NCBI GenBank assembly: GCA_036925085.1
Contig: JAUPFP010000077.1
Coordinates: 62,001 to 126,000 of the forward strand
Source: Brachycybe producta
Lineage: Eukaryota; Arthropoda; Diplopoda; Playtdesmida; Andrognathidae
Direction of reading: 5' to 3'
Length of the DNA: 64,000 bases
In this document: positions 12,408-26,420 of the stretch, piece after piece
Position numbering within the stretch: the stretch's first letter is position 1
Layout: the number at the start of each line of letters is the position of its first letter
Position numbers and translations under genes: made by a program
Notes under the pieces: model-generated
The model's input: only the letters and a program-made list of their open reading frames with translations
The model's database searches: none
Told to the model about the DNA's origin: nothing

Positions 12408-14757
12408 ACTTCTTCGACTACTTCGACTTCTTCGACTTCGAATTCTTCGACTTCTTCGACTTCTTCGACTTCTTCGACTTCGAAATCTTCGACTTCTTCG
12501 ACTTCGAATTCTTCGACTTCTTCGACTTCTTCGACTACGACTTCGACTTCTTCGACTACTTAGACTTCTTCGACTACTTAGACTTCTTCGACTACTTAGA
12601 CTTCTTCGACTTCGAATTCTTCGACTTCGACTTCGACTTCTTCGACTACTTAGACTTCTTTGACTACTTAAACTTCTTCGACTACTTCGACTTCTTCGAC
12701 TTCTTCGACTTCTTCGACTTCGAATTCTTCGACTTCTTCGACTACTTCGACTTCTTCGACTACTTCGACTTCGACCTCTTCGACTACTTCGACTTCGACT
12801 TCTTCGACTTCGACTTCGACTTCTTCGACTTCGAATTCGACTTCTTCGACTTCGACTTCTTCGACTTCGACTTCTTCGACTTCGACTTCTTCGACTTCGA
12901 CTTCGACTTCTTCGACTTCGACTTCTTCGACTTCGACTTCGACTTCTTCGACTTCTTCGACTTCGACTTCTTCGACTTCGACTTCTTCGACTTCGACTTC
13001 TTCGACTTTGACTTCTTCGACTTTGACTTCTTCGACTTCGACTTCTTCGACTTCGAATTCTTCGACTTCTTCGACTACTTCGACTTCGACTTCTTCGACT
13101 TCGACTTCTTCAACTTCGACTTGGACTTCGACTTCTTCGACTTCGACTTCGACTTCTTCGACTTCGACTTCGACTTCTTCGACTTCGACTTCTTCGACTT
13201 CGACTTCTTCGACTTCGACTTCGACTTCTTCGACTTCGACTTCTTCGACTTCGACTTCTTCGACTTCTTCGACTTCTTCGACTTCGACTTCGACTTCTTC
13301 GACTTCGACTTCTTCGACTTCTTCGACTTCTTCGACTTCGACTTCTTCGACTTCGACTTCTGCGTCTTCGACTTCTTCGACTTCGACTTCGACTTCTTCG
13401 ACTTCGACTTCGACTTCTTCGACTTCGACTTCGACTTCTTCGACTTCGACTTCGACTTCTTCGACTTCGACTTCTTCGACTTCGACTTCTTCGACTTCGA
13501 CTTCTTCGACTTCGACTTCTTCGACTTCGACTTCTTCGACTTCGACTTCTTCGACTTCGACTTCTTCGACTTCGACTTCTTCGACTTCGACTTCTTCGAC
13601 TTCGACTTCTTCGACTTCGACTTCTTCGACTTCGACTTCTTCGACTTCGACTTCGACTTCGACTTCTTCGACTTCGACTTTGACTTCTTCGACTTCGACT
13701 TCGACTTCTTCGACTTCTTCGACTTCTTCGACTTCGACTTCTTCGACTTCGACTTCGACTTCTTCGACTACTTAGACTTCTTTGACTTCGACTTCGACTT
13801 CTTCGACTACTTAGACTTCTTTGACTACTTCGACTTCTTCGACTACTTCGACTTCTTCGACTTCTTCGACTACTTCGACTTCTTCGACTTCTTCGACTTC
13901 GAATTCTTTGACTTCTTCGACTTTGACTTCGACTTCTTCGACTTCTTCGACTTCGACTTCGACTTCGACTTCGACTTCTTCGACTTCGACTTCTTCGACT
14001 TCGACTTCGACTTCTTCGACTACTTAGACTTCTTTGACTACTTAGACTTCTTTGACTTCGACTTCGACTTCTTCGACTACTTAGACTTCTTTGACTACTT
14101 AGACTTCTTCGACTACTTCGACTTCTTCGACTTCTTCGACTTCGAATTCTTCGACTTCTTCGACTTTGACTTCGACTTCTTCGACTTCGACTTCGACTTC
14201 TTCGACTTCGACTTCTTCGACTTCGACTTCGACTTCTTCGACTTCGACTTCTTCGACTTCGACTTCTTCGACTTCGACTTCTTGGACTTCGACTTCTTCG
14301 ACTTCGACTTCTTCGACTTCGACTTCTTCGACTTCGACTTCGACTTCGACTTCTTCGACTTCGACTTTGACTTCTTCGACTTCGACTTCGACTTCTTCGA
14401 CTTCTTCGACTTTGACTTCTTCGACTTCGACTTCGACTTCAACTTCTTCGACTTCGACTTCTTCGACTTCGAATTCTTCGACTTCGACTTCTTCGACTTC
14501 GACTTCTTCGACTACTTCGACTTCGACTTCTTCGACTTCGACTTCTTCGCCTTCGACTTCTTCGACTTCGACTTCTTCGACTTCTTCGACTTCTTCGACT
14601 TCTTCGACTTCTTCGACTTCTTCGACTTCTTCGACTTCTTCGACTTCTTCGACTTCTTCGACTACTTCGACTTCTTCGACTTCTTGGACTACTTCGACTT
14701 CGACTACTTCGACTTCGACTACTTCGACTTCGACTTCTTCGACTTCGACTTCGACTT
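12408..14757 (+). repeat. 2.67-kb block pair, copy 2
   Basis: This block is colinear with 9,735-12,105. It has GAAATCTTC near 12,482, a triple TTAGAC cluster near 12,555-12,600, TTAAAC near 12,669, GACCTCTTC near 12,773, TGCGTC at 13,362 and TTCTTGGACTAC near 14,685. One difference is a shorter word string after the paired TTTGAC words (13,008-13,050), where copy 1 has two additional TTCGAC words. Confidence 0.8.
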
Positions 14758-17351
14758 CTTCGACTACTTCGACTTCGACTTCTTCGACTTCGACTTCTTC
14801 GCCTTCGACTTCTTCGACTTCGACTTCTTCGACTTCTTCGACTTCTTCGACTTCTTCGACTTCTTCGACTTCTTCGACTTCTTCGACTTCTTCGACTTCT
14901 TCGACTTCTTCGACTTCTTCGACTTCTTCGACTTCTTCGACTTCTTCGACTTCTTCGACTTCTTCGACTTCTTCGACTTCTTCGACTTCTTCGACTACTT
15001 CGACTTCTTCGACTTCTTCGACTACTTCGACTTCGACTACTTCGACTTCGACTACTTCGACTTCGACTTCTTCGACTTCGACTTCGACTTCTTCGACTAC
15101 TTCGACTTCGACTTCTTCGACTTCGACTTCTTCGCCTTCGACTTCTTCGACTTCGACTTCTTCGACTTCGACTTCTTCGACTTCGACTTCTTCGACTTCG
15201 ACTTCTTCGACTTCTTCGACTTCTTCGACTTCTTCGACTTCTTCGACTTCTTCGACTTCTTCGACTTCGAATTCTTCGACTTCTTCGACTACTTCGACTT
15301 CGACTTCTTCGACTTCGACTTCGACTTCTTCGACTTCGACTTCTTCGACTTCGACTTCGAATTCTTCGACTTCGACTTCGAATTCTTCGACTTCTTCGAC
15401 TTCGACTTCTTCGACTTCTTCGACTTCTTCGACTTCGACTTCTTCGACTTCGACTTCTGCGTCTTCGACTTCTTCGACTTCGACTTCGACTTCTTCGACT
15501 TCGACTTCGACTTCTTCGACTTCGACTTCTTCGACTTCGACTTCTTCGACTTCGACTTCTTCGACTTCGACTTCTTCGACTTCGACTTCTTCGACTTCGA
15601 CTTCTTCGACTTCGACTTCTTCGACTTCGACTTTGACTTCGACTTCTTCGACTTCGACTTCGACTTCGACTTCTTCGACTTCGACTTTGACTTCTTCGAC
15701 TTCGACTTCGACTTCTTCGACTTCTTCGACTTCGACTTCTTCGACTTCGACTTCGACTTCTTCGACTACTTAGACTTCTTTGACTTCGACTTCGACTTCT
15801 TCGACTACTTAGACTTCTTTGACTACTTAGACTTCTTCGACTACTTCGACTTCTTCGACTTCTTCGACTTCGAATTCTTTGACTTCTTCGACTTTGACTT
15901 TGACTTCTTCGACTTCTTCGACTTCGACTTCGACTTCGACTTCTTCGACTTCGACTTTGACTTCTTCGACTTCGACTTCGACTTCTTCGACTTCTTCGAC
16001 TTCGACTTCTTCGACTTCGACTTCGACTTCTTCGACTACTTAGACTTCTTTGACTTCGACTTCGACTTCTTCGACTACTTAGACTTCTTTGACTACTTAG
16101 ACTTCTTCGACTACTTCGACTTCTTCGACTTCTTCGACTTCGAAATCTTCGACTTCTTCGACTTTGACTTCGACTTCTTCGACTTCGACTTCGACTTCTT
16201 CGACTTCGACTTCTTCGACTTCGACTTCGACTTCTTCGACTTCGACTTCTTCGACTTCGACTTCTTCGACTTCGACTTCTTGGACTTCGACTTCTTCGAC
16301 TTCGACTTCTTCGACTTCGACTTCTTCGACTTCGACTTCTTCGACTTCGACTTCGACTTCTTCGACTTCGACTTTGACTTCTTCGACTTCGACTTCGACT
16401 TCTTCGACTTCTTCGACTTCGACTTCGACTTCAACTTCTTCGACTTCGACTTCTTCGACTTCGACTACTTCGACTTCGACTACTTCGACTTCGACTTCTT
16501 CGACTTCGACTTCGACTTCTTCGACTACTTCGACTTCGACTTCTTCGACTTCGACTTCTTCGCCTTCGACTTCTTCGACTTCGACTTCTTCGACTTCTTC
16601 GACTTCTTCGACTTCTTCGACTTCTTCGACTTCTTCGACTTCTTCGACTTCTTCGACTTCTTCGACTTCTTCGACTTCTTCGACTTCTTCGACTTCTTCG
16701 ACTTCTTCGACTACTTCGACTTCGACTACTTCGACTTCGACTACTTCGACTTCGACTTCTTCGACTTCGACTTCGACTTCTTCGACTACTTCGACTTCGA
16801 CTTCTTCGACTTCGACTTCTTCGCCTTCGACTTCTTCGACTTCGACTTCTTCGACTTCTTCGACTTCTTCGACTTCTTCGACTTCTTCGACTTCTTCGAC
16901 TTCTTCGACTTCTTCGACTTCTTCGACTTCTTCGACTTCTTCGACTTCTTCGACTTCTTCGACTTCTTCGACTTCTTCGACTTCTTCGACTTCTTCGACT
17001 TCTTCGACTTCTTCGACTTCTTCGACTTCTTCGACTTCTTCGACTTCTTCGACTTCGAATTCTTCGACTTCTTCGACTACTTCGACTTCGACTTCTTCGA
17101 CTTCGACTTCGACTTCTTCGACTTCGACTTCTTCGACTTCGACTTCTTCGACTTCGACTTCGAATTCTTCGACTTCGACTTCGAATTCTTCGACTTCTTC
17201 GACTTCGAATTCTTCGACTTCTTCGACTTCGAATTCTTCGACTTCTTCGACTTCGAATTCTTTGACTTCTTCGACTTCGAATTCTTCGACTTCTTCGACT
17301 TCGAATTCTTCGACTTCTTTGACTACGACTTCGACTTGTTCGACTACTTAG
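14758..17351 (+). repeat. Block rich in 9-bp runs, TTCGCC-marked
   Basis: This part continues copy 2 above with repeated modules of TAC words, a TTCGCC word and a 9-bp run. TTCGCC lies near 14,801, 15,131, 16,560 and 16,820, and 9-bp runs span about 14,823-14,995, 16,583-16,712 and 16,848-17,052. TGCGTC is at 15,459, and double TTAGAC clusters lie near 15,770-15,835 and 16,035-16,100. It reads like local tandem copying of one module of about 260 bp. It closes with a GAATTC tract and landmark. Confidence 0.65.
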
Positions 17352-20030
17352 ACTTCTTCAACTACTTCGACTTCTTCGACTTCGAATTCTTCGACTTCTT
17401 CGACTACTTCGACTTCGACTTCGACTTCTTCGACTTCGACTTCTTCGACTTCGACTTCTTCGACTTCGACTTCTTCGACTTCGACTTCTTCGACTTCGAC
17501 TTCTTCGACTTCGACTTCGACTTCGACTTCTTCGACTTCGACTTCTTCGACTTCGACTTCTTCGACTTCGACTTCTTCGACTTCGACTTCTTCGACTTCG
17601 ACTTCTTCGACTTCGACTTCTTCGACTTCGACTTCTTCGACTTCGACTTCTTCGACTTCGACTTCTTCGACTTCGACTTCTTCGACTTCGACTTCTTCGA
17701 CTTCGACTTCGACTTCTTCGACTTCTTCGACTTCGACTTCTTCGACTTCGACTTCTTCGACTTTGACTTCTTCGACTTTGACTTCTTCGACTTCGACTTC
17801 GACTTCGACTTCTTCGACTTCGAATTCTTCGACTTCTTCGACTACTTCGACTTCGACTTCTTCGACTTCGACTTCTTCAACTTCGACTTCGACTTCGACT
17901 TCTTCGACTTCGACTTCGACTTCTTCGACTTCGACTTCTTCGACTTCGACTTCTTCGACTTCGACTTCGACTTCTTCGACTTCGACTTCTTCGACTTCGA
18001 CTTCTTCGACTTCGACTTCTTCGACTTCTTCGACTTCTTCGACTTCGACTTCGACTTCTTCGACTTCGACTTCTTCGACTTCGACTTCTTCGACTTCGAC
18101 TTCTTCGACTTCTTCGACTTCTTCGACTTCGACTTCTTCGACTTCGACTTCTGCGTCTTCGACTTCTTCGACTTCGACTTCGACTTCTTCGACTTCGACT
18201 TCGACTTCTTCGACTTCGACTTCGACTTCTTCGACTTCGACTTCTTCGACTTCGACTTCTTCGACTTCGACTTCTTCGACTTCGACTTCTTCGACTTCGA
18301 CTTCGACTTCTTCGACTTCGACTTCTTCGACTTCGACTTCTTCGACTTCGACTTCTTCGACTTCGACTTCTTCGACTTCGACTTCTTCGACTTCGACTTC
18401 TTCGACTTCGACTTCTTCGACTTCGACTTCGACTTCGACTTCTTCGACTTTGACTTTGACTTCTTCGACTTCGACTTCGACTTCTTCGACTTCTTCGACT
18501 TCGACTTCGACTTCTTCGACTACTTAGACTTCTTTGACTTCGACTTCGACTTCTTCGACTACTTAGACTTCTTTGACTACTTAGACTTCTTCGACTACTT
18601 CGACTTCTTCGACTTCTTCGACTTCGAATTCTTTGACTTCTTCGACTTTGACTTCGACTTCTTCGACTTCTTCGACTTCGACTTCGACTTCGACTTCTTC
18701 GACTTCGACTTTGACTTCTTCGACTTCGACTTCGACTTCTTCGACTTTTTCGACTTCGACTTCGACTTCTTCGACTACTTAGACTTCTTTGACTTCGACT
18801 TCGACTTCTTCGACTACTTAGACTTCTTTGACTACTTAGACTTCTTCGACTACTTCGACTTCTTCGACTTCTTCGACTTCGAATTCTTCGACTTCTTCGA
18901 CTTTGACTTCGACTTCTTCGACTTCGACTTCGACTTCTTCGACTTCGACTTCTTCGACTTCGACTTCTTCGACTTCGACTTCGACTTCTTCGACTTCGAC
19001 TTCTTCGACTTCGACTTCTTCGACTTCGACTTCTTGGACTTCGACTTCTTCGACTTCGACTTCTTCGACTTCGACTTCGACTTCTTCGACTTCGACTTTG
19101 ACTTCTTCGACTTCGACTTCGACTTCTTCGACTTCTTCGACTTTGACTTCTTCGACTTCGACTTCGACTTCAACTTCTTCGACTTCGACTTCTTCGACTT
19201 CGAATTCTTCGACTTCTTCGACTACTTCGACTTCTTCGACTTCTTCGACTACTTCGACTTCGACTACTTCGACTTCGACTACTTCGACTTCGACTTCTTC
19301 GACTTCGACTTCGACTTCTTCGACTACTTCGACTTCGACTTCTTCGACTTCGACTTCTTCGACTTCGACTTCTTCGCCTTCGACTTCTTCGACTTCGACT
19401 TCTTCGACTTCGACTTCTTCGACTTCGACTTCTTCGACTTCTTCGACTTCTTCGACTTCTTCGACTTCTTCGACTTCTTCGACTTCTTCGACTTCTTCGA
19501 CTTCTTCGACTTCTTCGACTTCTTCGACTTCTTCGACTTCTTCGACTTCTTCGACTTCTTCGACTTCTTCGACTTCTTCGACTTCTTCGACTTCTTCGAC
19601 TTCTTCGACTTCTTCGACTTCTTCGACTTCTTCGACTTCTTCGACTTCTTCGACTTCTTCGACTTCTTCGACTTCTTCGACTTCTTCGACTTCTTCGACT
19701 TCGAATTCTTCGACTTCGACTTCGACTTCTTCGACTTCGACTTCTTCGACTTCGACTTCGAATTCTTCGACTTCGACTTCGAATTCTTCGACTTCTTCGA
19801 CTTCGACTTCTTCGACTTCGACTTCTTCGACTTCGACTTCGAATTCTTCGACTTCGACTTCGAATTCTTCGACTTCTTCGACTTCGAATTCTTCGACTTC
19901 TTCGACTTCGAATTCTTCGACTTCTTCGACTTCGAATTCTTTGACTTCTTCGACTTCGAATTCTTCGACTTCTTCGACTTCGAATTCTTCGACTTCTTTG
20001 ACTACGACTTCGACTTGTTCGACTACTTAG
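17352..20030 (+). repeat. 2.68-kb block pair, copy 1
   Basis: A full landmark-to-landmark block and one of the two most alike neighbours in the window. It has paired TTTGAC near 17,760-17,780, TGCGTC at 18,153, paired TTAGAC clusters near 18,522-18,585 and 18,775-18,840, TTCTTGGAC near 19,033, TTCGCC near 19,376, a 9-bp run to about 19,700, and a GAATTC tract. Private features are TTCAACTAC right after the opening landmark and a T run (GACTTTTTCGAC) near 18,744. Confidence 0.85.
19430..19702 (+). repeat. Run of the 9-bp word, shorter allele of a block pair
   Basis: A pure TTCTTCGAC run of about 270 bp that ends at GAATTC at 19,703. It corresponds to 22,142-22,489 in the next block and is eight units shorter. 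Confidence 0.85.
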
Positions 20031-22712
20031 ACTTCTTCGACTACTTCGACTTCTTCGACTTCGAATTCTTCGACTTCTTCGACTACTTCGACTTCGACTT
20101 CGACTTCTTCGACTTCGACTTCTTCGACTTCGACTTCTTCGACTTCGACTTCTTCGACTTCGACTTCTTCGACTTCGACTTCTTCGACTTCGACTTCGAC
20201 TTCGACTTCTTCGACTTCGACTTCTTCGACTTCGACTTCTTCGACTTCGACTTCTTCGACTTCGACTTCTTCGACTTCGACTTCTTCGACTTCGACTTCT
20301 TCGACTTCGACTTCTTCGACTTCGACTTCTTCGACTTCGACTTCTTCGACTTCGACTTCTTCGACTTCGACTTCTTCGACTTCGACTTCGACTTCTTCGA
20401 CTTCTTCGACTTCGACTTCTTCGACTTCGACTTCTTCGACTTTGACTTCTTCGACTTTGACTTCTTCGACTTCGACTTCGACTTCGACTTCTTCGACTTC
20501 GAATTCTTCGACTTCTTCGACTACTTCGACTTCGACTTCTTCGACTTCGACTTCTTCAACTTCGACTTGGACTTCGACTTCTTCGACTTCGACTTCGACT
20601 TCTTCGACTTCGACTTCGACTTCTTCGACTTCGACTTCTTCGACTTCGACTTCTTCGACTTCGACTTCGACTTCTTCGACTTCGACTTCTTCGACTTCGA
20701 CTTCTTCGACTTCGACTTCTTCGACTTCTTCGACTTCTTCGACTTCGACTTCGACTTCTTCGACTTCGACTTCTTCGACTTCGACTTCTTCGACTTCGAC
20801 TTCTTCGACTTCTTCAACTTCTTCGACTTCGACTTCTTCGACTTCGACTTCTGCGTCTTCGACTTCTTCGACTTCGACTTCGACTTCTTCGACTTCGACT
20901 TCGACTTCTTCGACTTCGACTTCGACTTCTTCGACTTCGACTTCTTCGACTTCGACTTCTTCGACTTCGACTTCTTCGACTTCGACTTCTTCGACTTCGA
21001 CTTCGACTTCTTCGACTTCGACTTCTTCGACTTCGACTTCTTCGACTTCGACTTCTTCGACTTCGACTTCTTCGACTTCGACTTCTTCGACTTCGACTTC
21101 TTCGACTTCGACTTCTTCGACTTCGACTTCTTCGACTTCGACTTCGACTTCGACTTCTTCGACTTTGACTTTGACTTCTTCGACTTCGACTTCGACTTCT
21201 TCGACTTCTTCGACTTCGACTTCGACTTCTTCGACTACTTAGACTTCTTTGACTTCGACTTCGACTTCTTCGACTACTTAGACTTCTTTGACTACTTAGA
21301 CTTCTTCGACTACTTCGACTTCTTCGACTTCTTCGACTTCGAATTCTTTGACTTCTTCGACTTTGACTTCGACTTCTTCGACTTCTTCGACTTCGACTTC
21401 GACTTCGACTTCTTCGACTTCGACTTTGACTTCTTCGACTTCGACTTCGACTTCTTCGACTTCTTCGACTTCGACTTCGACTTCTTCGACTACTTAGACT
21501 TCTTTGACTTCGACTTCGACTTCTTCGACTACTTAGACTTCTTTGACTACTTAGACTTCTTCGACTACTTCGACTTCTTCGACTTCTTCGACTTCGAATT
21601 CTTCGACTTCTTCGACTTTGACTTCGACTTCTTCGACTTCGACTTCGACTTCTTCGACTTCGACTTCTTCGACTTCGACTTCTTCGACTTCGACTTCGAC
21701 TTCTTCGACTTCGACTTCTTCGACTTCGACTTCTTCGACTTCGACTTCTTGGACTTCGACTTCTTCGACTTCGACTTCTTCGACTTCGACTTCGACTTCT
21801 TCGACTTCGACTTTGACTTCTTCGACTTCGACTTCGACTTCTTCGACTTCTTCGACTTTGACTTCTTCGACTTCGACTTCGACTTCAACTTCTTCGACTT
21901 CGACTTCTTCGACTTCGAATTCTTCGACTTCTTCGACTACTTCGACTTCTTCGACTTCTTCGACTACTTCGACTTCGACTACTTCGACTTCGACTACTTC
22001 GACTTCGACTTCTTCGACTTCGACTTCGACTTCTTCGACTACTTCGACTTCGACTTCTTCGACTTCGACTTCTTCGACTTCGACTTCTTCGCCTTCGACT
22101 TCTTCGACTTCGACTTCTTCGACTTCGACTTCTTCGACTTCGACTTCTTCGACTTCTTCGACTTCTTCGACTTCTTCGACTTCTTCGACTTCTTCGACTT
22201 CTTCGACTTCTTCGACTTCTTCGACTTCTTCGACTTCTTCGACTTCTTCGACTTCTTCGACTTCTTCGACTTCTTCGACTTCTTCGACTTCTTCGACTTC
22301 TTCGACTTCTTCGACTTCTTCGACTTCTTCGACTTCTTCGACTTCTTCGACTTCTTCGACTTCTTCGACTTCTTCGACTTCTTCGACTTCTTCGACTTCT
22401 TCGACTTCTTCGACTTCTTCGACTTCTTCGACTTCTTCGACTTCTTCGACTTCTTCGACTTCTTCGACTTCTTCGACTTCTTCGACTTCGAATTCTTCGA
22501 CTTCGACTTCGACTTCTTCGACTTCGACTTCTTCGACTTCGACTTCGAATTCTTCGACTTCGACTTCGAATTCTTCGACTTCTTCGACTTCGAATTCTTC
22601 GACTTCTTCGACTTCGAATTCTTCGACTTCTTCGACTTCGAATTCTTCGACTTCTTCGACTTCGAATTCTTCGACTTCTTCGACTACGACTTCGACTTGT
22701 TCGACTACTTAG
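20031..22712 (+). repeat. 2.68-kb block pair, copy 2
   Basis: This block is colinear with 17,352-20,030 at offsets of 2,679 to 2,787 bp, with TGCGTC at 20,853. From the TTTGAC at 21,618 the word order follows that from 18,903 through the TTCGCC. The 9-bp run then has eight more units (72 bp) than in copy 1. The closing tract is shorter, with 222 bp from the first GAATTC to the TAG against 327 bp in copy 1. Confidence 0.85.
22142..22489 (+). repeat. Run of the 9-bp word, longer allele of a block pair
   Basis: A pure TTCTTCGAC run of about 345 bp ending at GAATTC at 22,490. Flanking words match the 19.4-kb run, so the length difference of 72 bp is a clean unit-number change. Confidence 0.85.
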
Positions 22713-23747
22713 ACTTCTTCGACTACTTCGACTTCTTCGACTTCGAATTCTTCGACTTCTTCGACTACTTCGACTTCGACTTCGACTTCTTCGACTTCGA
22801 CTTCTTCGACTTCGACTTCTTCGACTTCGACTTCTTCGACTTCGACTTCTTCGACTTCGACTTCTTCGACTTCGACTTCTTCGACTTCGACTTCTTCGAC
22901 TTCTTCGACTTCTTCGACTTCGACTTCTTCGACTTCGACTTCTTCGACTTCGACTTCGACTTCTTCGACTTCGACTTCTTCGACTTCGACTTCTTCGACT
23001 TCGACTTCTTCGACTTCTTCGACTTCGACTTCGACTTCTTCGACTTCGACTTCTTCGACTTCGACTTCTTCGACTTCGACTTCTTCGACTTCGACTTCTT
23101 CGACTTCGACTTCGACTTCTTCGACTTCTTCGACTTCGACTTCTTCGACTTCGACTTCTTCGACTTCGACTTCTTCGACTTCGACTTCTTCGACTTTGAC
23201 TTCTTCGACTTCGACTTCGACTTCGAATTCTTCGACTTCTTCGACTACTTCGACTTCGACTTCTTCGACTTCGACTTCGACTTCTTCAACTTCGACTTCG
23301 ACTTCGACTTCTTCGACTTCGACTTCTTCTACTTCGACTTCGACTTCTTTGACTTCGACTTCTTCGACTTCGACTTCTTCGACTTCGACTTCGACTTCTT
23401 CGACTTCGACTTCGACTTCTTCGACTTCGACTTCTTCGAATTCGACTTCTTCGACTTCTTCGACTTCTTCGACTTCTTCGACTTCTTCGACTTCTTCGAC
23501 TTCGACTTCGACTTCTTCGACTTCGACTTCGACTTCTTCGACTTCGACTTCTTCGACTTCGACTTCTTCGACTTCGACTTCGAATTCTTCGACTTCGACT
23601 TCGAATTCTTCGACTTCTTCGACTTCGAATTCTTCGACTTCTTCGACTTCGAATTCTTCGACTTCTTCGACTTCGAATTCTTCGACTTCTTCGACTTCGA
23701 ATTCTTCGACTTCTTCGACTACGACTTCGACTTGTTCGACTACTTAG
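22713..23747 (+). repeat. 1-kb block with TTCTAC and TTCGAATTCGAC
   Basis: Starts with 15-bp units, then variant words TTCTAC (about 23,328), CTTTGAC (about 23,348) and TTCGAATTCGAC (about 23,436), a short 9-bp run, and a GAATTC tract ending in a landmark. The internal order matches 8,751-9,734 and 25,850-26,420. Confidence 0.65.
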
Positions 23748-25810
23748 ACTTCTTCGACTACTTCGACTTCTTCGACTTCGAATTCTTCGACTTCTTCGAC
23801 TTCTTCGACTTCTTCGACTTCGAAGTCTTCGACTTCTTCGACTTCGAATTCTTCGACTTCTTCGACTTCTTCGACTACGACTTCGACTTCTTCGACTACT
23901 TAGACTTCTTCGACTACTTAGACTTCTTCGACTACTTAGACTTCTTCGACTTCGAATTCTTCGACTTCGACTTCGACTTCTTCGACTACTTAGACTTCTT
24001 TGACTACTTAAACTTCTTCGACTACTTCGACTTCTTCGACTTCTTCGACTTCTTCGACTTCGAATTCTTCGACTTCTTCGACTACTTCGACTTCTTCGAC
24101 TACTTCGACTTCGACCTCTTCGACTACTTCGACTTCGACTTCTTCGACTTCGACTTCGACTTCTTCGACTTCGAATTCGACTTCTTCGACTTCGACTTCT
24201 TCGACTTCGACTTCTTCGACTTCGACTTCTTCGACTTCGACTTCTTCGACTTCGACTTCGACTTCTTCGACTTCGACTTCTTCGACTTCGACTTCTTCGA
24301 CTTCGACTTCTTCGACTTCGACTTCGACTTCTTCGACTTTGACTTCTTCGACTTCGACTTCGACTTCGACTTCGACTACAACTTCTTCGACTTCGACTTC
24401 TTCGACTTCGAATTCTTCGACTTCTTCGACTACTTCGACTTCTTCGACTACTTCGACTTCTTCGACTTCTTCACCTTCTTCGACTTCTTTGACTACTTCG
24501 ACTTCGACTACTTCGACTTCTTCGACTTCGACTTCGACTTCTTCGACTACTTCGACTTCGACTACTTCGACTTCGACTTCTTCGACTTCGACTTCGACTT
24601 CTTCGACTTCTTCGAACACTTCGACTTCGACTACTTCGACTTCGACTTCTTCGACTTCGACTTCGACTTCTTCGACTTCGACTTCTTCGACTTCGACTTC
24701 TTCGACTTCGACTTCTTCGACTTCGACTTCGACTTCTTCGACTTCGACTTCTTCGACTTCGACTTCGACTTCTTCGACTTCGACTTCGACTTCTTCGACT
24801 TCGACTTCTTCGACTTCGACTTCTTCGACTTCGACTTCTTCGACTTCGACTTCTTCGACTTCGACTTCGACTTTTTCGACTTCGACTTCGACTTCTTCGA
24901 CTTCGACTTCTTCGACTTCGACTTCTTCGACTTCGACTTCTTCGACTTCGACTTCTTCGACTTCGACTTCTTCGACTTCGACTTCTTCGACTTCGACTTC
25001 TTCGACTTCGACTTCTTCGACTTCGACTTCTTCGACTTCGACTTCTTCGACTTCGACTTCTTCGACTTCGACTTCTTCGACTTCGACTTCTTCGACTTCG
25101 ACTTCTTCGACTTCGACTTCGACTTCTTCGACTTCGACTTCTTCGACTTCGACTTCTTCGACTTCGACTTCGACTTCTTCGACTTCGACTTCGACTTCTT
25201 CGACTTCGACTTCTTCGACTTCGACTTCTTCGACTTCGACTTCGACTTTTTCGACTTCGACTTCGACTTCTTCGACTTCGACTTCTTCGACTTCGACTTC
25301 TTCGACTTCGACTTCTTTGACTTCGACTTCTTCGACTTCGACTTCTTCGACTTCGACTTCTTCGACTTCGACTTCTTCGACTTCGACTTCTTCGACTTCG
25401 ACTTCTTCGACTTCGACTTCTTCGACTTCGACTTCTTCGACTTCGACTTCTTCGACTTCGACTTCTTCGACTTCGACTTCTTCGACTTCGAATTCTTCGA
25501 CTTCTTCGACTACTTCAACTTCTTCGACTACTTCGACTTCGACTACTTCGACTTCGACTACTTCGACTTCGACTTCGACTTCTTCGACTTCGACTTCTTC
25601 GACTTCGACTTCTTCGACTTCGACTTTTTCGACTTCGACTTTGACTTCGACTTCTTCGACTTCGACTTCTTCGACTTCGACTTCGACTTCTTCGACTTCG
25701 ACTTCTTCGACTTCTTCGACTTCGACTTCTTCGACTTCGACTTCGACTTCTTCGACTTCGACTTCTTCGACTTCGACTTCTTCGACTTCTTCGACTTCGA
25801 CTTCTTCGAC
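23748..25810 (+). repeat. 2.67-kb block pair with GAAGTCTTC opening, copy 1
   Basis: After the landmark comes GAAGTCTTC near 23,822, a triple TTAGAC cluster near 23,895-23,942, TTAAAC near 24,009, GACCTCTTC near 24,113, TACAAC near 24,376, TTCACC near 24,470, GAACAC near 24,614, and a long 15-bp-unit stretch. The same series recurs from 26,421 at offsets of about 2,628 to 2,676 bp. Divergence begins near 25,810. Confidence 0.75.
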
Positions 25811-26420
25811 TTCGACTTCGACTTCTTCGACTTCGACTTCGACTTCGAATTCTTCGACTTCTTCGACTACTTCGACTTCGACTTCTTCGACTTCGACTTC
25901 GACTTCTTCAACTTCGACTTCGACTTCGACTTCTTCGACTTCGACTTCTTCGACTTCGACTTCTTCTACTTCGACTTCGACTTCTTTGACTTCGACTTCT
26001 TCGACTTCGACTTCTTCGACTTCGACTTCGACTTCTTCGACTTCGACTTCGACTTCTTCGACTTCGACTTCGACTTCTTCGACTTCGACTTCTTCGAATT
26101 CGACTTCTTCGAATTCGACTTCTTCGACTTCTTCGACTTCTTCGACTTCTTCGACTTCTTCGACTTCGACTTCGACTTCTTCGACTTCGACTTCGACTTC
26201 TTCGACTTCGACTTCTTCGACTTCGACTTCGAATTCTTCGACTTCGACTTCGAATTCTTCGACTTCTTCGACTTCGAATTCTTCGACTTCTTCGACTTCG
26301 AATTCTTCGACTTCTTCGACTTCGAATTCTTCGACTTCTTCGACTTCGAATTCTTCGACTTCTTCGACTTCGAATTCTTCGACTTCTTCGACTACGACTT
26401 CGACTTGTTCGACTACTTAG

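Noticed and set aside
24339..26420. Ser/Thr-rich mucin-like proteins on the plus strand
   Set aside because: These readings start at TTG created by TTTGAC and stop at the landmark TAG or other TTAGAC words, so their ends follow repeat variants. They overlap the Phe/Asp phase and have no signal peptide or other domain.
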